Positions 44,965-53,918 of a stretch of 64,000 bases of DNA are shown one piece after another (position 1 is the stretch's first letter; each line of letters begins with the position of its first letter). The notes under the pieces are model-generated. The model made no database searches. It worked only from the letters and a program-made list of their open reading frames with translations, and had not been told where the DNA came from. A program made the position numbers and the translations under genes. The stretch is from Burkholderia sp. OK233 (GTDB taxonomy: Bacteria; Pseudomonadota; Gammaproteobacteria; Burkholderiales; Burkholderiaceae). The stretch covers positions 3,968,001 through 4,032,000 of the forward strand of contig NZ_OCSR01000002.1 in assembly GCF_900230185.1 (NCBI RefSeq), given 5' to 3'.

Positions 44965-46098
44965 ATGAGCGAAGGAGCCGTGATGCGCCCCAATGCCCCT
45001 ACCGCGAGAGTGATGCTATCGCTCTTGCCCGCGCTGCCGACCGCGTTGGCGGTGCTCGGCACGCTGCTGCTGTTCTCGCTGTTCCTGCTGGTGCAGGGGC
45101 AGCCCGCGCTCGATGCGATCGGGCTGATCTTCGAAGGCGCATTCGGCTCGTCGTTCGCGTGGCAGAGCACCTTGCTGCGTGCGTCGCCGCTGATGCTGAC
45201 CGCGCTATGCGTCGCGCTGCCCGCTCAGGTCGGACTGATCGTGATCGGCGGCGAGGGCGCACTCGCGCTCGGTGGCATGTGCGCTGCGATCGTCCCGCAG
45301 ATGCTGCCGCACGGCACGCCGTGGCTGATCGCCACGCCGTTGATGGCAGTGGCCGGCATGCTGGCCGGCGGTATCTGGATCGGCGCGGTAGGCGCGTTGC
45401 GGCAGTGGCGTGGCGTCAACGAGACGATCAGCAGCCTGTTGATGTCGTATATCGCGATCGCCCTCTTCAAACATCTGGTGGAAGGGCCGCTGCGCGACCC
45501 CGCAAGCCTGAACAAGCCGTCCACCTATCCGGTGCCGGACGCGATGATGATCGGCTCGATCCCTGGACTCGACACGCACTGGGGACTGTTCTGGGGCGTC
45601 GTCGCGTGCATCGCGGCGTGGGTATTCGTGAAGTTCAGCACCAAGGGCTTTGCGATGCGCGTGGTAGGCGGCAGTCATCGCGCGGCACGTCTGGTCGGCT
45701 TGCCGGTCAATCTGCTGGCCCTTGCGGCGTGCGTATTGGGCGGCGCCGCGGCGGGACTCGGCGGCATGTTCGAAGTGGCGGCGGTGCAGGGCAGCGCAAA
45801 TGCGTCCTTGCTCGCGGGTTATGGCTACGCGGGCATCCTCGTCGCGTTCGCCGCACGGCAGAATCCGCTCGCGATCATCGCGTGTGCGCTGATGATCGGC
45901 GGCATCGAGGCGAGCGGTTCTCTGCTGCAACGCCGGCTCGATCTCCCCGATGCCACCACGCTCGTCTTGCAAGGTCTGCTGTTCGCGAACCTGCTCGCGT
46001 GGGAAGCGCTTGGCGGGCGCATCGCGGCATGGCGCGTCAAATTGCAGGCCGCCGCGCAGACCGACCTTCCCGTGCAACTGGAGCAGACCCATGCCTGA
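44965..46098 (+). CDS. ABC permease 1, BMP/nucleoside type
   Basis: 377 aa. About eight to ten hydrophobic helices, with the branched permease signature GGEGALALGGMCAA and the NETISSLLMSYIA segment typical for permeases paired with BMP binding proteins. It overlaps permease 2 by 8 bp (ATGCCTGA). Start ATG 44965 gives MSEGAVMRP; the second ATG (44983) also has a ribosome-like GGAGCC upstream and could be used. Confidence 0.88.
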   Translation: MSEGAVMRPNAPTARVMLSLLPALPTALAVLGTLLLFSLFLLVQGQPALDAIGLIFEGAFGSSFAWQSTLLRASPLMLTALCVALPAQVGLIVIGGEGALALGGMCAAIVPQMLPHGTPWLIATPLMAVAGMLAGGIWIGAVGALRQWRGVNETISSLLMSYIAIALFKHLVEGPLRDPASLNKPSTYPVPDAMMIGSIPGLDTHWGLFWGVVACIAAWVFVKFSTKGFAMRVVGGSHRAARLVGLPVNLLALAACVLGGAAAGLGGMFEVAAVQGSANASLLAGYGYAGILVAFAARQNPLAIIACALMIGGIEASGSLLQRRLDLPDATTLVLQGLLFANLLAWEALGGRIAAWRVKLQAAAQTDLPVQLEQTHA

Positions 46099-47017
46099 TA
46101 TGCACTCGCCCATCGTAATTCTGTTGCTGTCGCTGTTCGCCGGTGCGATCCGCGTCAGCACGCCTTATCTGTTCGTCAGTCTCGGTGAGTGTCTGACCGA
46201 GAAGGGCGGCCGCGTGAATCTCGGCCTCGAAGGCATCCTCGTGTCGGGCGCGATGAGCGGCTATGCCGGCGCCTTTCTGACCGGCTCGCCGTGGGTCGGG
46301 GTGCTTGCGGCCGGTTTCGTCGGCTTGCTGCTCGGCTGCCTGCATGGCCTTGTGTGCTCGTTGCCGCGTGTGTCGGACATTGCGTTCGGCATTGCGTTGA
46401 TGCTGCTCGGCACCGGGCTCGCGTTCTATCTCGGCAAGCCTTTCATCGAACCGCAGGCGCCGATGCTGCCCTTCATCGATCTTGGCACGTGGACCTCGTC
46501 GCCGCAATTGCACAACGCGTTGCATATCAACCTGCTGTTCGTGATCGGCGTGGTGCTGGCCTTCGTTCTGCAATGGGGCTTGCGCAATACCCGTTGGGGA
46601 ATGGTGTTGCGGCTCGTCGGCGATCACGCCGAGACGGCGCGCGCCATGGGCTATCCGCTCACACGCGTGCGCATCGCCGCGACGGCGGTGGGCGGTGTGT
46701 TCGCGGGCATCGGCGGGGCGTATCTGTCGCTGGTTTATCCAGGCAGCTGGAATGAAGGGCTCTCCAGCGGGCAAGGACTGATGGCGGTCGCGCTGGTGAT
46801 CTTCGCGCGCTGGCAGCCGTTGCGTTGCCTGTGGGCCGCGTTGCTGTTCGGTGCGGCCGGCGCGCTCGGGCCGGCGTTGCAGGCGATCGGCGTGACGAGC
46901 GGCTACTACCTCTACAACGCGGCGCCGTATGTGCTGACGCTCACGATCATGATCGTCAATTGCCGTCCGGATCGCACGCTGGCCGGCGCGCCGGGGGAAC
47001 TTAGCTTGACCCGCTGA
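46091..47017 (+). CDS. ABC permease 2, BMP/nucleoside type
   Basis: 308 aa from ATG 46091, which overlaps the previous stop and fixes the start. Hydrophobic throughout, with GECLTEKGGRVNLGLEG (the E-x-GG-x-NLG-x-EG motif of this permease type), SDIAFGIALMLLG and FAGIGGAYLSLVYPGSW. Partner of permease 1 in the importer. Confidence 0.9.
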   Translation: MPDMHSPIVILLLSLFAGAIRVSTPYLFVSLGECLTEKGGRVNLGLEGILVSGAMSGYAGAFLTGSPWVGVLAAGFVGLLLGCLHGLVCSLPRVSDIAFGIALMLLGTGLAFYLGKPFIEPQAPMLPFIDLGTWTSSPQLHNALHINLLFVIGVVLAFVLQWGLRNTRWGMVLRLVGDHAETARAMGYPLTRVRIAATAVGGVFAGIGGAYLSLVYPGSWNEGLSSGQGLMAVALVIFARWQPLRCLWAALLFGAAGALGPALQAIGVTSGYYLYNAAPYVLTLTIMIVNCRPDRTLAGAPGELSLTR

Positions 47018-47064
47018 ACGTTGGCCCGCTGAATCCCTAAAGACCCGACAAGGATCTCATCACC

Positions 47065-47799
47065 ATGAACCGATTCATCGAAGCGAAACCCTACCCGTGG
47101 CCCTACGACGGCGCCTTGCGCCCGGACAACACGGCGCTCGTGATCATCGACATGCAGACGGATTTCTGCGGCCACGGCGGCTATGTCGACAAAATGGGCT
47201 ACGACCTGTCGATGACACGCGCGCCGATCGAGCCGATCAAAAGCGTGTTGAAGCCGATGCGCGAACTGGGCTTCACGATCATTCACACGCGTGAAGGGCA
47301 TCGGCCGGACCTCTCCGATCTGCCCGCGAACAAACGCTGGCGCAGCCGCCGCGCGGGCACCGACGGCGTAGGTATCGGCGACGACGGCCCGTGCGGCAAG
47401 ATCCTCGTGCGAGGCGAACCGGGCTGGGAAATCATCGACGAACTGAAGCCGCTGCCGGGCGAGATCATTATCGATAAACCCGGCAAGGGCTCCTTCTGCG
47501 CGACGGATCTCGAACTGGTCCTGCGCACGCGCGGCATCGTCAATCTGGTGCTGACCGGCATCACCACCGACGTCTGCGTCCACACGACGATGCGCGAAGC
47601 CAACGATCGCGGCTTCGAATGCACGGTGCTGGCCGATTGCTGCGGTGCGACCGACAAGAGTAATCACGACGCCGCGTTGCACATGATCACCATGCAAGGC
47701 GGCGTGTTCGGCACGGTGTCGGATTCGCACGCGCTGCTGGCTACGCTACTGGCCACATCGGCGGTGCCGGCAGCGGCGCTCGCCACTTCGGGCAGATAA
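47065..47799 (+). CDS. biuH: Biuret hydrolase (cysteine hydrolase)
   Basis: 244 aa, isochorismatase-like fold. The catalytic triad is Asp29 (IIDMQTDF), Lys138 (IIDKPGKGSF) and Cys171 (GITTDVCVHT), followed by TMREANDRGFEC. Segments such as PYPWPYDGALRPDNTALV and HTREGHRPDL agree with what I recall of biuret amidohydrolase BiuH of Rhizobium leguminosarum. It would convert biuret to allophanate and ammonia, feeding the allophanate hydrolase at the head of the operon. The ABC ATPase gene begins 3 bp after its stop. Confidence 0.85.
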   Translation: MNRFIEAKPYPWPYDGALRPDNTALVIIDMQTDFCGHGGYVDKMGYDLSMTRAPIEPIKSVLKPMRELGFTIIHTREGHRPDLSDLPANKRWRSRRAGTDGVGIGDDGPCGKILVRGEPGWEIIDELKPLPGEIIIDKPGKGSFCATDLELVLRTRGIVNLVLTGITTDVCVHTTMREANDRGFECTVLADCCGATDKSNHDAALHMITMQGGVFGTVSDSHALLATLLATSAVPAAALATSGR

Positions 47800-47802
47800 A
47801 CC

Positions 47803-49455
47803 ATGACCACTGCGCCGAAGGCATTGGGTGTGGAAGTGCTGAACGCGAGCAAATCGTTCGGCGCGTTTCGCGCACTGGATAGCGTCTCGATCAAGGTCAA
47901 AGCCGGCACCATTCACGCGCTGCTCGGCGAGAACGGCGCGGGCAAGAGCACGCTCGTGAAGGGGCTGGTCGGCTATGGCGTGCTCGACGACGGACAGATC
48001 GCAGCCGACGACCGTGAAGTCCGCATCGCGTCGCCGCGCGATGCGCAGGCGCTCGGCATCGGCATGGTGTATCAGCATTTCACGCTGGCGTCCGGCCTGT
48101 CGGTCGAAGAAAACCTGCTGCTCGCGCGCGGACAGATGCCGTGGAAAATCGACTGGAAGGGCGAGCGCGCCGCGCTTGTCGCGTTCATGCAGCGCATGCC
48201 GTTTCGCTTGCCGCTCGACGCGCCGGTGGCCATGCTCGCCGCCGGTGAAAAGCAGAAACTCGAGATCCTGAAGCAGCTTTATTTGCAGCAGCGCTTCCTG
48301 ATTCTTGATGAACCTACCTCGGTACTCACGCCACAAGAAGCGGATGAAGTGCTCGGCCTGATGCGCGAACTGACCTCACGCGGCGAGCTGACCGTGTTGA
48401 TGATCACGCACAAGTTCCGCGAAGTGATGGCCTATGCCGACGACGTCACCGTGTTGCGCAAGGGCAGGCAAGTCGGCACGAGCGCGGTTGCCGACACCAG
48501 CCGCGACGAACTCGCCGCGTGGATGATGGGTACCGCCGCCACACACGCCTCGAAGGAGGGCGCTCCGAAAGAAGTCCCCCTGGCGGCCGCCGCACCGGTG
48601 ATGGCCGCTGTGACGGTGGAGCGCATACCGCGCAAACCCGTCGACGACACGGCGCAAGTCCGTCTCGCCCTGCGCGACGTTTCGGTCGAAGACGATCGGG
48701 GCCACACGGCGGTCAAGCACGCGACGCTGTCCGTGCGTGCAGGCGAAATCCTCGGACTGGCGGGCGTTTCCGGCAATGGGCAGAAGGAACTGGTGGAGGC
48801 GCTGGTCGGCCAACGTCGCGTGAAAGCCGGCGACATGCGGGTGGCGGGCAAGGCCTATCATGCGACGCGCGAAGAGATGACCCAAAGGCGCGTGTTCGCG
48901 ATTCCCGAGGAGCCACTGAAGAACGCCTGCGTCGCCGCGATGAGCGTGGCACAGAACCTCGCGCTGCGCGACTTCGATCGCGAGCCATTGCGGCGCGGCG
49001 GCTGGTGGCTCGACCGGCGTGCAGTACGTGAGCGTGCCGCGCAGCTGATCGCCGAGTTCAATGTGCGTCCACCGCTACCCGAACGAACCATCGGCACGCT
49101 GTCGGGCGGCAATGTGCAGCGCGCGGTGCTGGCGCGCGAACTCGGACAGCCGGTGGATGTGCTGATTGTCGCGAATCCTGTGTTCGGTCTGGATTTCGCG
49201 TCGGTCGCCGATATCCATGCCCGTTTGATGGCCGCACGCGATGCAGGCGCCGCGGTGCTGCTGGTCAGCGAAGATCTCGACGAACTGCTCGAACTGGCCG
49301 ACCGCATCGTGGTGATCGCGGAAGGCAAACTGGTGTTCGAGACGCCGGCGGCGCGCGCGGACCGGACCGAGCTGGGTCAGCATATGGCAGGGCACGGCGA
49401 TACCCCGGCGCATCGTGCCGTACCCGCAGAAAGAATGAAGGAAGCCATCGGATGA
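47803..49455 (+). CDS. ABC ATPase with two nucleotide-binding domains
   Basis: 550 aa. Domain 1 (about 5-240) has a full Walker A (GENGAGKST) and Walker B (FLILDEPTSVLTP). Domain 2 (about 285-520) has the degenerate GVSGNGQKE loop and LSGGNVQRAVLARELGQP, the usual state of the second half in nucleoside and simple-sugar ATPases. It powers the two permeases. The gene is inserted between the two cysteine-hydrolase genes and overlaps the second by 4 bp (ATGA), which ties transport to hydrolysis. Confidence 0.9.
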   Translation: MTTAPKALGVEVLNASKSFGAFRALDSVSIKVKAGTIHALLGENGAGKSTLVKGLVGYGVLDDGQIAADDREVRIASPRDAQALGIGMVYQHFTLASGLSVEENLLLARGQMPWKIDWKGERAALVAFMQRMPFRLPLDAPVAMLAAGEKQKLEILKQLYLQQRFLILDEPTSVLTPQEADEVLGLMRELTSRGELTVLMITHKFREVMAYADDVTVLRKGRQVGTSAVADTSRDELAAWMMGTAATHASKEGAPKEVPLAAAAPVMAAVTVERIPRKPVDDTAQVRLALRDVSVEDDRGHTAVKHATLSVRAGEILGLAGVSGNGQKELVEALVGQRRVKAGDMRVAGKAYHATREEMTQRRVFAIPEEPLKNACVAAMSVAQNLALRDFDREPLRRGGWWLDRRAVRERAAQLIAEFNVRPPLPERTIGTLSGGNVQRAVLARELGQPVDVLIVANPVFGLDFASVADIHARLMAARDAGAAVLLVSEDLDELLELADRIVVIAEGKLVFETPAARADRTELGQHMAGHGDTPAHRAVPAERMKEAIG

Positions 49456-50147
49456 CACAGCAAACCCCGTTGACGATCGACGCCCAACCGGGTCCCTTCA
49501 CATTGGACCCCACGAAAACCGCACTGATCGTGATCGACATGCAACGCGATTTCATCGAACCGGGCGGTTTCGGCGAATCGCTTGGTAACGACGTGTCGCT
49601 GCTGGCAGAGATCGTGCCGACCGTCGCGGCGTTGCTGGCCTTCGCGCGCAGCCATCAATGGCTCGTGGTGCATACGCGTGAATCGCACGCGGCGGATCTG
49701 TCCGACTGCCCGGAGGCGAAACGGCTCAGAGGTGCGCCCAATGCCCGCATCGGCGATGCCGGGCCGATGGGGCGCATCCTGATTCGCGGCGAGCCCGGCA
49801 ATGCAATCATCGAGCCGCTCGCGCCGCTTGCCGGCGAACTCGTGATCGACAAACCCGGCAAGGGCGCGTTCTACGCCACCCGGCTCGGCGAAGAGCTCGC
49901 TATGCGCAGCATTACGCATCTGGTGTTCGCGGGCGTGACCACCGAAGTGTGCGTGCAGACCTCGATGCGCGAAGCCAACGATTGCGGTTACGACAGTCTG
50001 CTGATCGAAGACGCGACCGCCAGCTATTTCCCCGCGTTCAAGCAGGCGACGCTCGACATGGTGCGCTCGCAAGGCGGCATTGTCGGCTGGACCGCGCCGT
50101 TTTCTTCATTGACGAAACTCGACGAGACGATCCCGGCATGGAAGTGA
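49452..50147 (+). CDS. Cysteine hydrolase, triuret-hydrolase candidate
   Basis: 231 aa, a second isochorismatase-fold enzyme with triad Asp29 (VIDMQRDF), Lys134 (VIDKPGKGAF) and Cys167 (GVTTEVCVQT). It differs clearly from the biuret hydrolase at loop residues. Known plant-associated bacteria pair biuret hydrolase with triuret hydrolase TrtA of the same fold, which yields carboxybiuret that decays to biuret. That is the best hypothesis here; ureidoacrylate or other carbamoyl-amide hydrolysis is the alternative. ATG overlaps the ATPase stop and the downstream DUF3225 gene overlaps its end by 10 bp. Confidence 0.75.
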   Translation: MTQQTPLTIDAQPGPFTLDPTKTALIVIDMQRDFIEPGGFGESLGNDVSLLAEIVPTVAALLAFARSHQWLVVHTRESHAADLSDCPEAKRLRGAPNARIGDAGPMGRILIRGEPGNAIIEPLAPLAGELVIDKPGKGAFYATRLGEELAMRSITHLVFAGVTTEVCVQTSMREANDCGYDSLLIEDATASYFPAFKQATLDMVRSQGGIVGWTAPFSSLTKLDETIPAWK

Positions 50148-50524
50148 ATCAGCCCGAAGTAGTGGCCCAGGTGCAGGCGGCGTTTATCGAATACGAGCGG
50201 GCGCTGGTCGACAACGACGTCGCGGCGATGAACGCGCTGTTCTGGCACACGCCGGAGACGGTCCGTTACGGCATCGCCGAAATCCAGCATGGCGGCGAAG
50301 CGATCCGCGCATGGCGCGAGACCTGCGCGCCAGTGCCGAAGTCGCGCAGATTGCATCGCACCGTGGTAACGACCTTCGGCACCGACTTCGCCACCGTCAG
50401 CACCGAATTCACCAGCGACGCGACGCCTTTGATCGGCCGTCAGATGCAGACGTGGGCGAGGCTCGGTTCCGCCGACGGCTGGAAGATCGTCGCGGCGCAC
50501 GTCAGCCTTATCGCGATGCCATGA
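50138..50524 (+). CDS. DUF3225 protein (AtzH/HpxZ family)
   Basis: 128 aa, SnoaL/NTF2-like fold (ALFWHTPETVRYGIAE, GIAEIQHGGEAIRAWR, TFGTDFATVSTEFTSD). This family includes AtzH of cyanuric-acid breakdown, reported to act on a carboxylated urea intermediate, and HpxZ of oxalurate breakdown. Here it would handle carboxybiuret or a dicarboxyurea side product made by the hydrolases. AtzE and AtzG, its usual partners, are absent. It overlaps the upstream gene by 10 bp, so it is part of the operon. Confidence 0.8.
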   Translation: MEVNQPEVVAQVQAAFIEYERALVDNDVAAMNALFWHTPETVRYGIAEIQHGGEAIRAWRETCAPVPKSRRLHRTVVTTFGTDFATVSTEFTSDATPLIGRQMQTWARLGSADGWKIVAAHVSLIAMP

Positions 50525-50560
50525 AACGCCGATAATAAGAAAAAAGGGAATGTGGCATCA

Positions 50561-51337
50561 ATGAACGACGATACGACGAATCTGCTCGAGACCCCCGCGG
50601 AGCCTGACACGCCAGGCTCTGCGGGAACGCAGGACATGCCTGCCGTGCCGGCCGCCGCCAATCCACTGGCCGAGCAGGTGTACCAGCAACTGAAGAACGA
50701 TATCTTCAGCTTCCGCCTGTTTCCCGGCGACCGTTTTTCGGAAAACGGCATCGCGCAGCACTATGGTGTGTCGCGCACGCCGATGCGCGATGGGCTGTTT
50801 CGCTTGCAACGCGAGGGCTATCTGGAAGTCGGCTTCCGGCGCGGCTGGAAAGTCTCGCCGATCAATTTCGACCAGCTCGATCAGCTCTACGATTTGCGCA
50901 TCGTGCTGGAAGTGGCGGCCGTCGAACGCGTGGGGGCGGGCGGCGACGTCGCGCATGCGGCCGTGGAAGCGCTGAAGGCGATATGGTGTGTCGAGCCCGA
51001 ACTGCGCGAGAGCGACCCGGTGAAAATGTTCGGCATGGATGAGAACTTCCACCGTCAACTGGTCGCGGCGACGGGCAACGCGGAGATGCTGCGCGTGCAT
51101 AACGAAGTGACCGAGCGCATCCGCATCGTGCGGCGACTGGACTTTCTGAAACCGCACCGCACGAGCGCCACCTACGACGAGCATTCCACCATGCTGACCC
51201 TGATCGAACGCAACCGGATGACGGAAGCGATCATCCTGCTGCGCGCGCATATCACGCAGAGCAAGCTGGAAGTGCGCAAGATCACGCTGTCCATGCTGGC
51301 CGCCGCACGCGATAGCAAGTTGCCGTTTGTGTCCTGA
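50561..51337 (+). CDS. GntR-family regulator (FCD subgroup)
   Basis: 258 aa from ATG 50561; a GTG at 50552 is too close to AGGGAA. Winged helix at about 35-95 (FSENGIAQHYGVSRTPMRDG), FCD domain at about 100-240 (FGMDENFHRQLVAATGN, HSTMLTLIERNRMTEAI). As the last gene of the nitrogen operon (36 bp after DUF3225) it probably controls it in cis; the dyad before allophanate hydrolase is its likely site. It differs in sequence from the other GntR gene near 39.5 kb. Confidence 0.9.
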   Translation: MNDDTTNLLETPAEPDTPGSAGTQDMPAVPAAANPLAEQVYQQLKNDIFSFRLFPGDRFSENGIAQHYGVSRTPMRDGLFRLQREGYLEVGFRRGWKVSPINFDQLDQLYDLRIVLEVAAVERVGAGGDVAHAAVEALKAIWCVEPELRESDPVKMFGMDENFHRQLVAATGNAEMLRVHNEVTERIRIVRRLDFLKPHRTSATYDEHSTMLTLIERNRMTEAIILLRAHITQSKLEVRKITLSMLAAARDSKLPFVS

Positions 51338-51353
51338 GTGACCTCAATTCACC

Positions 51354-52574
51354 TTATGCGGCCGTGACCGCACAGTTTTGCACCCGAACCAGGTGCTTGC
51401 CAATGCTGGCGCTCAGGATCAGCGCCGCGACTTCGCAGAGAGCGGCGGTCCAACCCAGGTTGTTCACCGAGGTGAAACTCAAGGTCAGGGAACCGAGTGC
51501 GGCGCCGAGCGAAAAGCCCAGATACATGAACGACGCGTTCAGTGACAGGGCAATCGGCGTGCCGCGCAACCCGGCGAGATTGATCAGTACTGCTTGCTGG
51601 GCAGGGTAGAAGGACCAGTGAGCAACGCCCCAGGCCACGACGCCGATCAGGACGGGGACCAGCGCCAACGTCACTGGCAGCCAGTGCGCGCTCGCCGACA
51701 TGAGGGAGAACGCGAGGATCGACACGCTCAGACAGGGGATGATCACGCGGCGAGGACCGAGGCGATCCACTGCCTTGCCGCCGATGAACACGCCGATCGC
51801 TGCCGCAACGCCCCAGGTGAACAGCACGTAGCCGATTTGTGCGCCGTGCAACGGCGTGGTCTTCGCAACGAACAGCGCCAGGTACGTATAGACCGTATAC
51901 GCGCCCATCGCCCAAAGCGTGGTGACGAGCAAGGTCATCAGGATGACCGGCTGACGCGCGACTTGAATACGCTCGCGCAGCGTGGCAACCGGCAATCCTG
52001 CGCCGATGCTGCGCGGCAGGCCGAGCAGCAAACCTGCGGTAGCCGCAGCGGACAGGGCGGCGACGCCCGCAAAGGTCATGCGCCAGCCAAGCCGGTCACC
52101 GACGAACGCGCCCAGCGGCACACCAAAAGCAACCGCGATCGTGATGCCGCCGTTGACGATGGCGAGCGCCGTGCCGCGCCTCTCCGGGCCGGCAATGGCG
52201 CCGGCCAGCGCGTTGGCGCCCGGCACATAGAGACCGGCGGCCGCGGCGAGCAGGATGCGGGCCGCCATCAATTCCCAATAGTTCTGGGCAGTCCAGGCGA
52301 TGAGGTTCGCCACCGTGAAGGCAGAGAGCGACAGGATCATCAGCGTGCGCCGATGGAACGCGCCGGTCAGTGCCGTCAGGACCGGCGAGCTGAGTGCGTA
52401 GGCTAAGGCAAACACCGTGACGAGCTGGCCCGTAGCGACAATGCTGGTATGCAGGTCCATGGCAATGTCGGGCAACAGGCCGGCAATCATGAAACTCTCG
52501 GTGCCGACCGCGAATGTCCCTAACGCCAGCCAGTAAAGGGGCGCCAGGGAAGTTGGCTGGGTGGTGCTGTTCAT
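51354..52574 (-). CDS. MFS exporter of the DHA1 type
   Basis: 406 aa, about 12 membrane helices, with the antiporter-type segments FAVGTESFMIAGLLPDIA and NGGITIAVAFGVPLGAFVGD. It resembles arabinose- and drug-efflux MFS proteins. It is convergent with the GntR gene (16-bp gap) and 12 bp behind the Old Yellow Enzyme gene on the same strand, so export may belong to the enone/nitro-compound response. Confidence 0.85.
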   Translation of the reverse strand: MNSTTQPTSLAPLYWLALGTFAVGTESFMIAGLLPDIAMDLHTSIVATGQLVTVFALAYALSSPVLTALTGAFHRRTLMILSLSAFTVANLIAWTAQNYWELMAARILLAAAAGLYVPGANALAGAIAGPERRGTALAIVNGGITIAVAFGVPLGAFVGDRLGWRMTFAGVAALSAAATAGLLLGLPRSIGAGLPVATLRERIQVARQPVILMTLLVTTLWAMGAYTVYTYLALFVAKTTPLHGAQIGYVLFTWGVAAAIGVFIGGKAVDRLGPRRVIIPCLSVSILAFSLMSASAHWLPVTLALVPVLIGVVAWGVAHWSFYPAQQAVLINLAGLRGTPIALSLNASFMYLGFSLGAALGSLTLSFTSVNNLGWTAALCEVAALILSASIGKHLVRVQNCAVTAA

Positions 52575-52586
52575 CGTGTGCTCCGC

Positions 52587-53705
52587 TTACGCTGCTACAG
52601 CGTCCGTGGTTTCGGTGCTGTAGAACGGGTAGTCGGTATAGCCGACGTCGGTGCCGCCGAAGAAGGTGGGGCGGTCATACGGGTTCAGCGGCAACTGAAG
52701 GCGCAGGCGTTCGGGCAGATCCGGATTGGCGATGAAGTCGCGGCCAAATGCGACCAGGTCGGCGTCGCCTGCCTGAAGGACGGCTTCGGCGGTAGCGGCC
52801 TTGAAGCCGCCAGCGGCGATGATGACGCCCTTGTAGTGCTGGCGGATCAGTTGCGCGGCGACCGGGTTCGGATCCTTGCTGTCGTCGTCGACGTTGCCCA
52901 GCACGCGCGGCTCGATCAGGTGCAGATAAGCCAGGTTCAGTGTCGTCAGTTCCTGTGCGACGTAGCTGAAGAGACCTTCCGGATTGCTGTCGGACATATC
53001 GCCAAAACTGCCGCTCGGGCCAAGGCGCACGGCCACGCGGTCGCTCCCCCACACCGAGATGACGGCCCGGGTGGCTTCGATCAGGAAGCGGGCGCGGTTT
53101 TCGAACGAGCCGCCGTAGATGTCGGTGCGCCTGTTGCTGCCGTCCTGCAGGAACTGATCGAACAGGTAGCCATTGGCGGCGTGCAGTTCGACACCGTCAA
53201 AACCCGCTTCCTTGCCGCGGATCGCCGCAGTACGGAAGCTTTCCACCAGCCCGGCGATCTCGGGGATGGTCAGCGCGCGGCTCGGTGTGTTTGGGATCCA
53301 GCCCGCTTCGGTGTAGGCAACGCCGCCATGCGGCACGGCGGAGGGCGCCACCGGCTCCGCGCCGCCTGGCTGCAACTGGCTGTTGGACTGGCGACCGGCG
53401 TGATACAGCTGCAGGAAGATGCGGCCGCCTTTGGCGTGCACGGCGTCCGTCACCTGCTTCCAGCCGGCGATCTGGCTATCGTCGTAGAGACCCGGCGCGC
53501 CGAGGTAGCCGTTGCCATTGGGTGCGGCGATCGTGGCTTCACCGATCAGGAAACCGCCTTCCGACGCGCGCTGCGCATAGTACTCGGCCATCAACGGGCC
53601 GGGCCGGGCGCCTTCGTCGGCACGCATGCGGGTGAGCGGCGTCAGCACGACACGATGGGACAACGGGTAAGGACAGACTTTGACTGCGGAATGGAGCCTG
53701 GACAT
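52587..53705 (-). CDS. Old Yellow Enzyme-family alkene reductase (NemA type)
   Basis: 372 aa from ATG 53705 (AGGAAATC upstream; the frame is open to 53891). FMN TIM barrel with RVVLTPLTRMRADEG, FLQLYHAGRQSN, GFDGVELHAANGYLFDQFLQ (substrate-binding His-x-x-Asn) and VAFGRDFIANPDLPERL. It reduces activated C=C bonds and nitro groups with NAD(P)H. It is co-oriented with an exporter and divergent from a LysR regulator, the common nemA-like stress arrangement. Confidence 0.92.
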   Translation of the reverse strand: MSRLHSAVKVCPYPLSHRVVLTPLTRMRADEGARPGPLMAEYYAQRASEGGFLIGEATIAAPNGNGYLGAPGLYDDSQIAGWKQVTDAVHAKGGRIFLQLYHAGRQSNSQLQPGGAEPVAPSAVPHGGVAYTEAGWIPNTPSRALTIPEIAGLVESFRTAAIRGKEAGFDGVELHAANGYLFDQFLQDGSNRRTDIYGGSFENRARFLIEATRAVISVWGSDRVAVRLGPSGSFGDMSDSNPEGLFSYVAQELTTLNLAYLHLIEPRVLGNVDDDSKDPNPVAAQLIRQHYKGVIIAAGGFKAATAEAVLQAGDADLVAFGRDFIANPDLPERLRLQLPLNPYDRPTFFGGTDVGYTDYPFYSTETTDAVAA

Positions 53706-53809
53706 GATTTCCTCGAGATTGAGTGGCTGGTGACGTTCAATCAACAGCGGGCTTTCGACCTTGAGGAGCAGTGTATGGACGAACGGGGATAAGAAAAATA
53801 GGCTAAGGT

Positions 53810-53836
53810 TCCGAATATATCGGACATTAAAGTCCG
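53810..53836. promoter_or_regulatory. Paired dyads between OYE and LysR genes
   Basis: TCCGAATATATCGGA (53810-53824, a T-N11-A type inverted repeat) partly overlaps CGGAC-ATTAAA-GTCCG (53821-53836). They lie about midway in the 213-bp divergent region, as expected for a LysR binding site. Confidence 0.6.
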
Positions 53837-53918
53837 CAATCGAGTCGTAGCCGGGTTTCCAACGCTCGCCTGCGTCGCCCGGCCGGCGCAAATCGGCCTT
53901 GGGCCTCGGGAAGCGGCA

